Shown one piece after another: positions 26,602 to 36,700 of a stretch of DNA of 40,658 nt. How positions within the stretch are numbered: the first letter of the stretch is position 1; every line of letters begins with the position of its first letter. The stretch is taken from the NCBI GenBank assembly GCA_947631275.1, contig CANRKR010000014.1, forward strand, positions 1 through 40,658, in the 5' to 3' direction. The notes under the pieces are model-generated. The model saw only the letters and a list, made by a program, of their open reading frames with translations, ran no database searches and was not told where the DNA came from. The translations under genes and the position numbers were made by a program. The stretch comes from an uncultured Akkermansia sp. GTDB taxonomy: Bacteria; Verrucomicrobiota; Verrucomicrobiia; Verrucomicrobiales; Akkermansiaceae.

Positions 26602-28334
26602 GATTTGAGCGCCAGGTCGCGGGAAAGCGCGCGGATGGCCATGCTGTCCTCCGCCTGCAAAGCCTGCTGCGCCATGGTCTTGCACTCCGCATAGTCCAGG
26701 CGCCGGATAGCCGCCCGAACCACCGGCAGCAGGTGCGTGCCCACGGATATGTCCGTGGCTCCCAGTCCCACCAGCAGCGGCAGCAGGTTCAGGTCCCCGC
26801 CCATTTCCCCGCAGATGGCGGTGGGAATGCCCGTCTCAATCGTGCGTGCCATGAGCCTCACCACGCCGGGATGCGTCACGCGAAAGATGGAAGCGACGCG
26901 GTGGTTCACACGATCGACGGCGATGGTGTACTGGGTGAGATCATTCGTGCCGATGGAGAAAAAATCGACGTAACGAGCGAGAACATCGGCCATCATAGCC
27001 GCGCCGGGCACCTCGATCATCACGCCCACGCGCATCCTCTCGTCGTACGCCTGCCCGCGCCCGCGCAGCTCCTCCCGGCATTCCTCGAGCAGCCCCAGCG
27101 TGCGGCGCACCTCCGTCACCCCCGACACCATGGGGAACATGATGCCCGCCTTCCCGTGCGCCGAAGCGCGCAGGATGGCGCGCAGCTGCTGCTTGAAAAT
27201 CTCCGGCCGACTGAGCGACACGCGAATTCCGCGCCAACCGAGAGCCGGGTTTTCCTCCCGCTCGGCGTTCGGTTCGAAGGGCAATTTATCGCCCCCCGCA
27301 TCCAGCGTGCGGAAAATCACTTCCTCCGGGGCGCACTCCTCCACCAGCTTGCGGTAGTGCTCGTACTGCGCTTCCTCATCCGGCATGCTGCCGTCCGTGC
27401 CCAGCAGGAGAAACTCCGTGCGGTACAGCCCCACCCCCTCCGCCCCGCTGCGGCGGATCGTTTCAAACTCATGCACAAACTCCACATTGGCAGCCAGGTG
27501 CACGCGGCGCCCATCCGTCGTGACGGTCGGCAACTCGCGCATCTCCATGAGCTCCCGGTAGGCTTTCTCCCGCTCGGCGCGCAGGGTCCGGTATTTCTCC
27601 TGCGTCTCCTCCGTGGGGTTGATGATGAGCGCCCCCTCATAGCCATCCAGAATCGCCGGACTCCCCGTCCGCGAATCCATCACCAGCCGCGGCACCGCCA
27701 CCACCGCCGGCAATCCCAGCGAACGCGCCAGAATCGCCGTGTGCGACATCGCTGAGCCCGTCTCCGTCACAAAGCCCAGCACATTCTTGCGGTCGAGATC
27801 AGCCGTATCGCCGGGCGTAAGCTCGTAAGCCGCCAGAATGCAGCTCGCCTCGCCCGCGGGAAGCGCCCGCTTCACCGGTTCCCCGCTCTGCATGTTGCGC
27901 AGAACTCGCTGCAGCACGTCGCGGATATCCATCACGCGCGAACGCAGGTAGGGATCATCCACCGCCCGCATCACCTCCATGAAGTTCTGCACCACGGCGT
28001 AATAGACGGACTCTATGTTCTGCATACGCAGCGGCAGCTCATTCCTGAGCTTGCCCAGGATGGTGCTGTCGCGCAAAAAGAGCAGATGCGCGTCAAAGAT
28101 CGCCGCCTCCGTGGCGCCGGAAATCGCTTCCACCCTCTGCTTGAGGGTGGTCAGCTCCTCCTCCGTGCGCACGAGAGCCTCCTCGAATCTCCGCCACTCG
28201 CCGGGCAATTCCTCCTCCGTGATCGGGTGTATCGGCGGCGCAGAGCAATCCCGGGCCTCCACGCGCAGGTTGCCGATCGCAATGCCCGGAGACACCGGCA
28301 AACCCACCAGCCTCTGCTCAGTTCTTCTTTCCAT
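26583..28334 (-). CDS. ptsI: PTS enzyme I (phosphoenolpyruvate-protein phosphotransferase)
   Basis: 583 residues, usual size. N-terminal phospho-His domain with His198 in GSAMSHTAILARS; C-terminal PEP-binding TIM barrel with EGVGLYRTEFLLLG, MIEVPGAAMMADVLA, FFSIGTNDLTQYTIAVDR and CGEMGGD. It moves phosphate from PEP to HPr, which is encoded 71 nt upstream. No enzyme II gene is in the window, so sugar uptake versus a regulatory PTS cannot be told. Confidence 0.95.
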   Translation of the reverse strand: MERRTEQRLVGLPVSPGIAIGNLRVEARDCSAPPIHPITEEELPGEWRRFEEALVRTEEELTTLKQRVEAISGATEAAIFDAHLLFLRDSTILGKLRNELPLRMQNIESVYYAVVQNFMEVMRAVDDPYLRSRVMDIRDVLQRVLRNMQSGEPVKRALPAGEASCILAAYELTPGDTADLDRKNVLGFVTETGSAMSHTAILARSLGLPAVVAVPRLVMDSRTGSPAILDGYEGALIINPTEETQEKYRTLRAEREKAYRELMEMRELPTVTTDGRRVHLAANVEFVHEFETIRRSGAEGVGLYRTEFLLLGTDGSMPDEEAQYEHYRKLVEECAPEEVIFRTLDAGGDKLPFEPNAEREENPALGWRGIRVSLSRPEIFKQQLRAILRASAHGKAGIMFPMVSGVTEVRRTLGLLEECREELRGRGQAYDERMRVGVMIEVPGAAMMADVLARYVDFFSIGTNDLTQYTIAVDRVNHRVASIFRVTHPGVVRLMARTIETGIPTAICGEMGGDLNLLPLLVGLGATDISVGTHLLPVVRAAIRRLDYAECKTMAQQALQAEDSMAIRALSRDLALKSYPELF

Positions 28335-28405
28335 ATGGAGTGGTCGCGTTCAACCCGACCGGCGCCTGCTTCGTGCTCCCTCCTCCCCGCCGGCGGTTCG
28401 TTCCC

Positions 28406-28672
28406 TCAATTCTCACCGAATTTGTCCACGACGAGCTGCTCCAGCGCCGCCAGAGCATCGCCCTCATCATCGCCTTCCGCACTCACCGTTATCTGCGCCC
28501 CGCATCCCACCGCCAGCATCATCAGCCCCATGATGCTTTTCCCATCCACCGTCTCCCCATCCTTCTCCACCGTCACATCACTGTGAAACCGACTGGCCAC
28601 GCGCACAAATTGCGCCGCGGGTCGTGCGTGGATGCCTAGCTTGTTCAGGACGGTAAGTGTCTTCGTGGTCAT
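28406..28672 (-). CDS. ptsH: Phosphocarrier protein HPr
   Basis: 88 residues. His15 in GIHARPAA takes phosphate from enzyme I; Ser46 in DGKSIMGLMMLA is the site that HPr kinase/phosphorylase modifies, and the surrounding KSIMGLM is intact. Both residues fall at the canonical numbers. It is the first gene of a ptsH-ptsI unit. A TACAAT at 28713-28708 (minus) with a weak CTGGAA at 28736-28731 could be its promoter and would give a leader of nearly 30 nt. Confidence 0.95.
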   Translation of the reverse strand: MTTKTLTVLNKLGIHARPAAQFVRVASRFHSDVTVEKDGETVDGKSIMGLMMLAVGCGAQITVSAEGDDEGDALAALEQLVVDKFGEN

Positions 28673-28707
28673 GTCTGTAGAATGATCTCAGGTGTCTTTC
28701 CGCCACT

Positions 28708-28736
28708 ATTGTACATCTATTTCCCCGCTTTTCCAG
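28708..28736 (-). promoter_or_regulatory. Candidate promoter of ptsH
   Basis: Minus-strand CTGGAA, 17 nt, TACAAT. The -10 is good and the -35 poor. The remaining 28737-28878 part of the divergent gap shows no gene that I can support. Confidence 0.35.
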
Positions 28737-28878
28737 CTTTTTTCTTTTTTATCGCGTCATCTCGCAGGAAACCGCGGAGAATAAGGTAAAGTAAGCCCCT
28801 TCCCCGCTCGGCGCAGCCCCTGTTTCACCCATCTGTGCAACCGGGAAATTTCGTCTTCTCGTGCGTCGGCCCGGTCGG

Positions 28879-28944
28879 TGTAACACATCTGTAACATTCC
28901 ACCCTCTTTTTTTTCTGGCGAAACCCGGAAAAAGAGGATAGAAT
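28879..28944 (+). promoter_or_regulatory. TGTAACA direct repeats and -10 box before the PA14-like gene
   Basis: TGTAACA at 28879-28885 is repeated at 28890-28896, an 11-bp period or one helical turn, which is the spacing used by OmpR/PhoB-type response regulators. TAGAAT at 28939-28944 is the probable -10 box, with no clear -35. The leader to ATG 28978 is about 27 nt. Confidence 0.4.
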
Positions 28945-28977
28945 GCGAGGCAGCGAAACACTTACCAATTAAAATTT

Positions 28978-30375
28978 ATGGCACTTCACATCCAGATGAG
29001 TGACGAGGCGCTGGCGCAATTGAAGAAAGCGGCATTGACGAGCCGCCTGGTGTCTCTTGCGGTGTGCGCGGGGTTTTTACTGGGCTTCGGCACCATCCTC
29101 TATGTCTCCATTATCGTGATTCAGGGCGACCCCCCGGCGGAATTCATCGCCTACACCGCCCCGTCGGAGGACGGTCCCCCCACGGAAAACCCGACGGTCA
29201 AGGAGCTCTCCGCCAAGACGGCGACGGTCTCGCCGACTGTGACGCCGAGCGTCGTTGTGGCGCAGAATGCCGTAGGCGCTGTGGCAGCGCCCGTGAGCCT
29301 GGATACCGCCGGTGAATTTGATTTCGCTGAGGCTGACCTTTCCCTCGATGTCGAGATGGATTTGGGAGAAGGTCTCGGCTCCGGCGGCCCCGGTCTTGGC
29401 TCCAACAAACCGGGAGGGTCCGCTCTCCAGGGAACGTTCTATGACCTGAAGCTCACCCGCAACGGAGCCCCATCCAGGCTGCCCGTGGTCGTCACGAAGG
29501 ATAAGGATGGAAAGCCTCTGAAAGACGCACAGGGAAAGCCTTTCAAAAGGCTCGATATGAAGTCCAGACAAAAGGATTTTGCCCTCGTCGTGCAGAAGTT
29601 TTTCAAGAGCTGGAACGTCGCCGCTCTGTCCACCTACTACAAATCGCCGGTAACGCTTAATGCATCGTACTGGTACATCCCGATGGCCAGAGCAATCTAT
29701 GCTCCCATTGCGTTCCAGTGCGACAACGTGTGTCAGGATGGCGGATGGATCGCCGTGTACCGCGGCAAGGTGAAGGCTCCCAAGACCGGAAAGTTCCGCT
29801 TTGTGGGAACCGGGGACGACTTCCTGGGCGTGCGCTTCAACAACAAAGTGGTGCTGGAGGCGGGTTACCTCATCCCCACGCTCTTCGATGAGAAGGAGCC
29901 GAATAAGTGGTGGGTGAGCAAGGCCGGAGACCGGGAGGGCCACTGGAAAAGGATCAAGGAAGGGAAGCTTCCCGGTTTTGAAGGGTATGAATTGATGCCT
30001 TACATCAAGGAACTGTCCATCTGGAATGATCAACTGGGAGGTTTGACAGCGGGAAAGGTGTTTGAGGTCAAGCAGGGGCAGGAATATCCGATTCAGATTA
30101 CCATCTGCGAGATCCCCGGCGGCGGTTTCGGGTGCGTTCTTTTCATCGAGGACTTGACCGATGGGAAGAAGGTGGATCCCAGGAAAGGTCAGAAGTTCGA
30201 TCTGTTCCGCACCAGCTGGGGCGCCCCGAATGCCAGGGAACTCTTCGACGCGATCAAAGCCGCACCGACTCACGACGGGAGGAAGGTGAATTGCCTCATG
30301 CAGGCCACCAGGCCGGAGGACCTCAACGCCCCGCCGTACAACGAGGACTCGCCCATCTGGACGGCGGTGCCGTGA
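28978..30375 (+). CDS. Membrane-anchored PA14-like domain protein
   Basis: 465 residues. Residues 1-22 are cytosolic, 23-48 one transmembrane helix (VSLAVCAGFLLGFGTILYVS), 50-150 a low-complexity Thr/Pro/Gly linker with acidic part (ADLSLDVEMDLGEGLGSGG), and about 205-415 a beta-rich domain that resembles PA14: SYWYIPMARA, GGWIAVYRGKVKAPKTGKFR, FVGTGDDFLGVRFNNKVVLEAG, FEVKQGQEYPIQITICE, GGFGCVLFIED. PA14 domains bind carbohydrates or act in adhesion; the GDDF Asp pair matches the usual calcium/ligand site. The domain faces outside the inner membrane. Distal residues (LFRTSWGAPNARELFDAIK) are unfamiliar. It stands alone between ptsH and the autotransporter gene. The PA14 call is by pattern only. 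Confidence 0.65.
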   Translation: MALHIQMSDEALAQLKKAALTSRLVSLAVCAGFLLGFGTILYVSIIVIQGDPPAEFIAYTAPSEDGPPTENPTVKELSAKTATVSPTVTPSVVVAQNAVGAVAAPVSLDTAGEFDFAEADLSLDVEMDLGEGLGSGGPGLGSNKPGGSALQGTFYDLKLTRNGAPSRLPVVVTKDKDGKPLKDAQGKPFKRLDMKSRQKDFALVVQKFFKSWNVAALSTYYKSPVTLNASYWYIPMARAIYAPIAFQCDNVCQDGGWIAVYRGKVKAPKTGKFRFVGTGDDFLGVRFNNKVVLEAGYLIPTLFDEKEPNKWWVSKAGDREGHWKRIKEGKLPGFEGYELMPYIKELSIWNDQLGGLTAGKVFEVKQGQEYPIQITICEIPGGGFGCVLFIEDLTDGKKVDPRKGQKFDLFRTSWGAPNARELFDAIKAAPTHDGRKVNCLMQATRPEDLNAPPYNEDSPIWTAVP

Positions 30376-30711
30376 CGAAGGCGGGCCGCGCATTTGAGAA
30401 AGGACGAGGCATTGCGTTCTCGCGCTCGGCGCGGGTTCTCGGGGTGGCTTCGGGGCGGGATTCCTGAATCATGGGCGGATGGCCGCTCAGAAGACCCGGG
30501 GGCAGACTGAGTCATCTCCCCCGACCGACTCCCGGCAGGTGCGTTTGCCCCGGTGGCGTGCGGCTCCCCTCCCTGATCCGGGAGTTCAGCATGCCGAAAT
30601 CAGCTCGGCTCCCCGTCTCTCGCGCGCGCCCGGCGTTGCTCAAAAAACCTCGCCGCCCCGCACGCAAAGCGCGCGAACTCCGTCATTCGGAACCCGGGTC
30701 GGCTCTTCTCG
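30376..30711. other. Gene-free gap between PA14-like gene and autotransporter gene
   Basis: This GC-rich stretch lies between two convergent stop codons. It holds only weak hairpins, such as CTCCC..GGGAG near 30561 and CGCGC-TCG-GCGCG near 30424, without convincing T-runs. A basic 83-codon plus-strand frame (30471-30722) reads into the autotransporter end and has no support. Confidence 0.5.
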
Positions 30712-33700
30712 TCAGAAATTGATCCTGTATCCCACCGCCGCGTCGAAGGAAGTGTAGCCGCTGCGCAGCTCGAGGGAAGCATCGGCAAAGATGGAGCTGC
30801 GATTGCCGATGGGCACCGTGACGCCCGCGCCGAGTTCCACGCCCACGCGACCGATCTCCGCGCCGCGAAGATGCGCCTGATAAGAGGCGTCCAGGAAATT
30901 CGTGACCACTTCGCCCTGCGTGTCGCCGGCATCCACCTTGGCAAGAGCGCGCAGCTCCAGCAGAGCGGATCGGTTCACCGCCCGGGTCCCCACGGCGCGC
31001 TGGTAGCGGAGACCCGCGCCGAAGGTGATGACGGTCTCCTCCATGTCATCCACGTGCAGCGCAGCGGCGGAGCCATCCTCCTCAAACCCGCTGAGCGAAA
31101 CGCGGCGGAACTCCACGTTGAAGACCGATTGCAGGGCGCTGGAACCTTCCGGACTCAGCCCGTGCGTGTAGCCCAACTCATAGAGGGCGCCAAGAGCATA
31201 CCCGTCCGTGTCTCCGTTGGCGGTGTAGGAGCCGCCGGTGAGAGCCACGGTGCGCTTGCTGTCGAGAGAGGCCATGCCGACGCTCAGCACGAGAGTGTGA
31301 GACCAGCGTCCGCTCATGCGGCGCAGGAAAGCGCTGAGGTAATAGGTGTCCAGATCGCTCGTCATGCTGTCGGCTGCGCCGGACTTGAGATCATTGTACA
31401 TGGCGCTCAGGGCGAGACCGACCGTCGTGGTGAGGGAGACATCGGCATCCATGCCCACCGTGCCGCCCCAGCCATTGAGGCGGTAGCCGGGCTGGAGTCC
31501 GTCGTCGTCCAGCTCGTGGTAGCCGCTCTCGGCATTGATCCACGCGTGCCAGAGGGGCAGATCATGGGCGTCATCCACCCGCGAGATCTCGGTGCCCATG
31601 GACGTGGTGCGGTTGCGGACGGCAGTGAGCTGCCGGTGCATATCCTGCCCGAGCGCGGGTGCCACGCCGGCGAAGCTGGCGCCCACGGAGCCCGCCATCA
31701 GCTTCTCCAGCCCCTTCGCATTCCCGGCCTGCATCAGCGAATCCGCCCCATAGGCCAGCCTGGCGAGATCGGAAGTCGGATCCGCAAGGTCGTGCACGAT
31801 GCGCCCGTTCTGCGACATGGTCACATCCCAGAGAGCCTCCGCGCCGGCTTTGGCGTTTTGCGAAGCATCGGGGCCCAGAGCCTCGGCGATCTTGTTCTTC
31901 TCCGCCGCCTTCACCTCGAGCAAAATCTCGTTGCCTCTCAAATACACCCTGGCTGAATCCACGTGCCAGAAATTCGCCCCGAGGAGTTCCGGGAGGATTC
32001 CCGTCTCCCCGACGCCGATGTGGGATCCTGCCACATTATCCACCGTGCCCAGTGTGTACGTCGTCGTCCCCTCCTCCGCCGGGGAGAGGAAGGAAGTCGT
32101 GGAGAGAACCAGCTTCGTCCCCTCTTCCGCGCGGAAAGTCCCGAAGGACGCCACCCCTCCTCCGACGGCAGCCAACTCATCCGGCAGAACATCCGCCAGA
32201 GCCACCGGCTCCGCCTGCTCTTCCGCCTGCTCCTGCGCGGACTCGTCCATGACGAACTGCAGCGTCATCGTCGCGGCGTCCTGCAGCGTCAATCCGCCCA
32301 TCCGCAAGGGCACGTTGCCTCCCTCGTCATTCCGCAAGTCAAATTCCACGTTGCCCCCGCCCTGCACCTCCATGCTCCACCCGTCGCCGCCGGTCACTCC
32401 GACAAACCTCTGGCTGTGCTCGCTCTCGAGAACCGTCATCGTGCCCGTGTAGCTGCTGAAATCCGTTCCGAGGCACGTGCGGTCCCCCTGCGCCGCCCGG
32501 ATGGAGAATTGCTTGTCCCCGCTGAGCTTGCTGCCGGCCGCGCCGCCGAAACCGTACACCACGTCCTGCTCATCCTCCGCCTCCGCCGGTCCCTCCTGCC
32601 ATGCCAGATCCGCGCTTCCATCGAGGAACAGGTGCACGCCCGTCACGTGCGCGCCTCCCTCAATCGCCACCTTCCCCTGCACGGACACCTCGCCGGGTTG
32701 AGCCGGGTCTTCGGCTGCGGTCGCGTTGCCGATGAAAATTCCCTCGCGCACCACAGTCTCCGGCGCCGACTGCTCCTCGTCCTGAGAAACGGCGCCAAGC
32801 GCCAGACTCGACCCATCCTCGAGGCGGATGTGTTCCTTGCGTCCTTCCGGAATATCATCGGGGTTCAGGGTCTCTCCCCGTCTGATCTCACCCGCCACAC
32901 GCGTGTTGCTGCCTTCGAGCAGCGCCAGCTGAGCCTCCAGACCGTGCTCGAACAAGATTCCCCCGCTGCCCAGCTCGTTCCATCCCCCGCCCAGCTCCAG
33001 CACGCCGCAGCACATATCCAGCCCCTCATCGGAGCGCAGCGTGAGCTCGCCCTCGAGTCTCGACGTCACCTTCACAGCCTCCTTCCTGTCGGCGGGGGCA
33101 TCCCCCTGCTCATTCCGTCTCCCGTGGTCGATGCGCAGCCTGGCGTCCCACAACAGAAGATTGCCGCCGTATGTGAAACGGTTCTCGGACACCATATCTT
33201 CCCAATCCTGCAGGGTCACAATGTCGTTCCCCTCGCCGCCCACCACGGACAACGTCGCCTCGGCCTTGCTGCCCTGCAGATTGTGCAGCACCAGCCCGAT
33301 TGTGCCGAACGCCCGCTTCGGACGCTGCTCCCCGGTGAGTTGAATCGTGGTGTTCGTATCCACCCGAACCTCCTCGTAGCTGAAAACGTCAAAATAGATG
33401 TTCTCGTCGTTCTTCTTGTCCCAGACCGTGCCGGAGGAGCCGCCGTTGTCCTTCGAGCTGGTGTAGGCGCTCCCATCCTTCACCTCCGGGTGAATCTCCT
33501 CCACCGTGATCGTCCCCTTCTCCCTGTCCAGCTGGATCTTGTACCCCGCCTCATCGGCAATCTGAACGCCGCTCCCAAGCCGATGATCAAGCTCCTTGAT
33601 CTCCTCCCCATCGATAAACAACTGATACGTCCCGGTGTCTCCGCCCCCCGCGACCGCGACATTGTGCAGGAACTCCTCCGCGAGGTGCACCGTCAGGGAT

Positions 33701-36700
33701 CCCTCGCCTTCCCAGGCGTCCACCCGCAGATGCAGGTCGTCTGCGACGTTCTTCGGAGCGCTGAACATGAGATCGGATCGCCCGTTGAGAGTCAGCTCCC
33801 CGAATTGCACGGTGCCGCCCCCGCCTTCGGACTCTCCGGAGGAAGACACGCTGTCAATCGCCAGCGTCGTCCCGTTGTTCAGAGTCAGCGAACTCAGGCT
33901 GCCGCTCCACTCCCTGACCGTCAATTTTCCATTCTCCGCCACCTCCAGATCACCGCACGGCTCGGCCGGAGTCCCGGCTTTCAGCGCCCCGACAGTCAGC
34001 TCCCCGGTGGTCGCCAATCTGCTGCCGACGCCCAGAGTCGCCTCCCCCGTCACCTCGCTCTGGCCGCCGCCGTTCAGGCTCACAGTCCCCTGCACATCCA
34101 GCGCTTGCGCCGTCAGCACGCCGACAGTCAGCCCGGCCCCCTTCTCCACACTCACCTCGCCGCCCGCCTCCAGGCTCCCCGTTATCCCGGCGGAGCCAGC
34201 CACGGTCACTCCTCCGCCCACCTTCGCGTCGACAAGCTGGACCGTCCCACGCGCCTCCAGATCCCCGCCCACGGAGAGTCCTTCCCCCGCCTTGAACTGC
34301 CCTCCCTTGCTCACCACAAGACTTCCTCCCACCTCGCTGTTCATCCCCACGGACACCTCCCCGCTGCCGCCCACCGTCAGGCTTCCCCCTACGGTGGCTG
34401 CGCCGTACACGGTCATCCCGGTCTTCTGCCCTTCCGGAGCGGAATCGATCCCCACCTGCAGACTCGCCGTCGCACCCTCGCTGTGGACTATTCTGTCGAG
34501 CTCCAGCGCAGAGTTGCCGGAGAGCGTGTAGCTCCCCGCGCCGTCGATGTGCAGCTCCTCAGCCGTGAGCTTCTCCTGCACCAGCCGGACCTCGTGATCA
34601 CCGCCGTCCTTGTCCTCAAAGTGCACCTCGTGCACCGTCACCCCGTTGTCCCACAAGAGCCCCTGGTCGCTCTCCCCATCTGTCCACGGGGTCGCCGTCG
34701 CATCACCCCACAGGAGCGGTCCGTTCTTCCCGTCCCAATAGCGTTTCCGCTCCCGCTCGACGATCACGGTGCCATCCGCCAGGAGGGAGAACTTGCAGCC
34801 CTTCTCCCTGAGCAATTCAGGCTCTAACGCCTTCAACTTCAAATTCGCCCTCTGGGTATTGAAATCGTCTCCGAATTTACTGAACAGCTGGTAGCTCCAT
34901 CCTTCCTTCAGCGACTCGACCGCGTCCTCATCCACCTCAATCCACAGCGTCAGATCGCTGAACGTTACCCCCGAGCCAAGTCGGATCTTCACCCCTTTGT
35001 TCGCCTCGCTCCCCGACAGCTTCAATCCCAGATTGCCGCTGTATTGGCCGGCGTTCAGCCCCAGCATGCCACCGGACAGCTCACCCGGACCGGATGCATC
35101 CCCGGGCGCTCCTTCTGAACCAAAAGCCACGACTCCTTTCTTGCCTGAGCTGCCGCCGCCTATCGTCAGATCCTGCCCCGATTGAACTTCCACGTCCTCA
35201 AGCCTCCACCTCGCGCCCGGATCCAGATAAATGACGCCCGTTGAATTGCCGTCCGCCAGCCTTACCTCTGAGAGTGAGTTGCCGTAGCCCCCCCGCAGGG
35301 TGACGCGCCTGGCATCCCCGATCTTGAGTCCCACCTTGCCCGCTTCCCCCCCCCAGTCGCCATCGAGAACCAGCCCCCCTTGTTCCAGCTCAATGTCGCC
35401 GGAAAACGCGGCGTTATTGATCGTGACAACACCTTGGCCATTGACGTTTAACGTGCCCTCTCCCGTCAACTTCCCGATCGTGGCCGGAAGCTGAATCTCA
35501 ATCCCGGCGTTGTTTCCGACAGAAAATTCGCCGCCGGTCACAATCGATGCTCCCTCATCGGCGGGCGCGAAGATGTATTGCCCCCCCTTGACGGTGACGC
35601 TCCCCGGAGCCACCCCGCCGCTCACCGGCACGATGACCTCGCCTTCCTGCGCCTCAAATGCCACGTGGTCGTTCTCGGTGAAGACATCCGTCCCCTTCGA
35701 CCACCTCGTTGTTCCGCGCGTCCTCCAGACAGCGTCATCGCCGCCGTCCCAGGTCAGGTTGGCCGCTTCCTTGCGGGCCAGTTTCACATAGCCGTCTTTC
35801 GAAATCTCCACACGCAGGGTGTCTTTCTGTCCCTCGATTGTGAGACGATCCTCGAGCTCTCCTCGAATCCCGTCCTCCACGGCGCCGAAAACTTGCACGC
35901 CTTGCCCATCGTTCAGGAGCAGTTGATCCGCCACCGTTGTTCCGCCAAAGTCAACGTAAACTTCGATCTTCAGCCCTTGAACCGCCGCAACAGGCATCCC
36001 CTCCTCAAGCTGAATGCGTTCGCCCTGCTGCCAGCCCTGCCTCAGTTCCAGCGTCCCCTTGTACTCCCAACCACTCTTCAGCTCCAGGGTGGTGCTGCCA
36101 TCCAGATAAGCAGAAACAGCCTCTTCACCAACCGTCCCGAAGGTCAGGGTCTTCGAACTGCCGGACAAGACGAGCTTGCCTCCCCCTGAAAGTGAATGCA
36201 CGGATCCACTGTAACCGTTGATCGCCAGCTCAGCCTCTCCCCCCGCGCCGACCTCGACCCCCGTCGAAACGCCGTCCCCCAGGGTCAGGGTCAGTCCGTT
36301 CGCTATTCTTACCTTCCCGGCAAAGGATGATCCCAGCGTCAAGCCGCCCGCCCGAAAATCAATCTTCGATCCCCCATCCGCTGCGATGGCGCCTCTGAGG
36401 GTCAGCTTGCCCGGTCCCGTCTTGCGCAAGGTGACCGAAGGATCTATGGTGAGCTTCCCGGCTATAATGATGCCGTCGGCGTTGGCGGCGGGGACGCCGA
36501 CCGTATCAATCACCACCACGCCGTCGCTGACTCCTTCGTCAGCCACGAGTGTGACCGCATTGGAAATCGTCGCGTTGGGAACCCCACTAAATGTCTGAAA
36601 CGCCGCCGTGATGGTATCCTGCGAACCCGCAACCCCCGTGGCGTGCAGTTCCAGCGACGGAGAATTAGTAGCGTTCAGCACATCTGCCCCTATCCAGAAC

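Noticed and set aside
26733..27755. 340-codon plus-strand frame
   Set aside because: Antisense of ptsI; composition Arg/His/Pro, no motif.
28749..28961. 70-codon minus-strand frame in the ptsH divergent gap
   Set aside because: No start signal, and it overlaps the promoter elements of the PA14-like gene.
30471..30722. Basic 83-codon plus-strand frame
   Set aside because: No ribosome site or promoter, no family, and it runs into the autotransporter end. Its basic character follows from GC-rich sequence.
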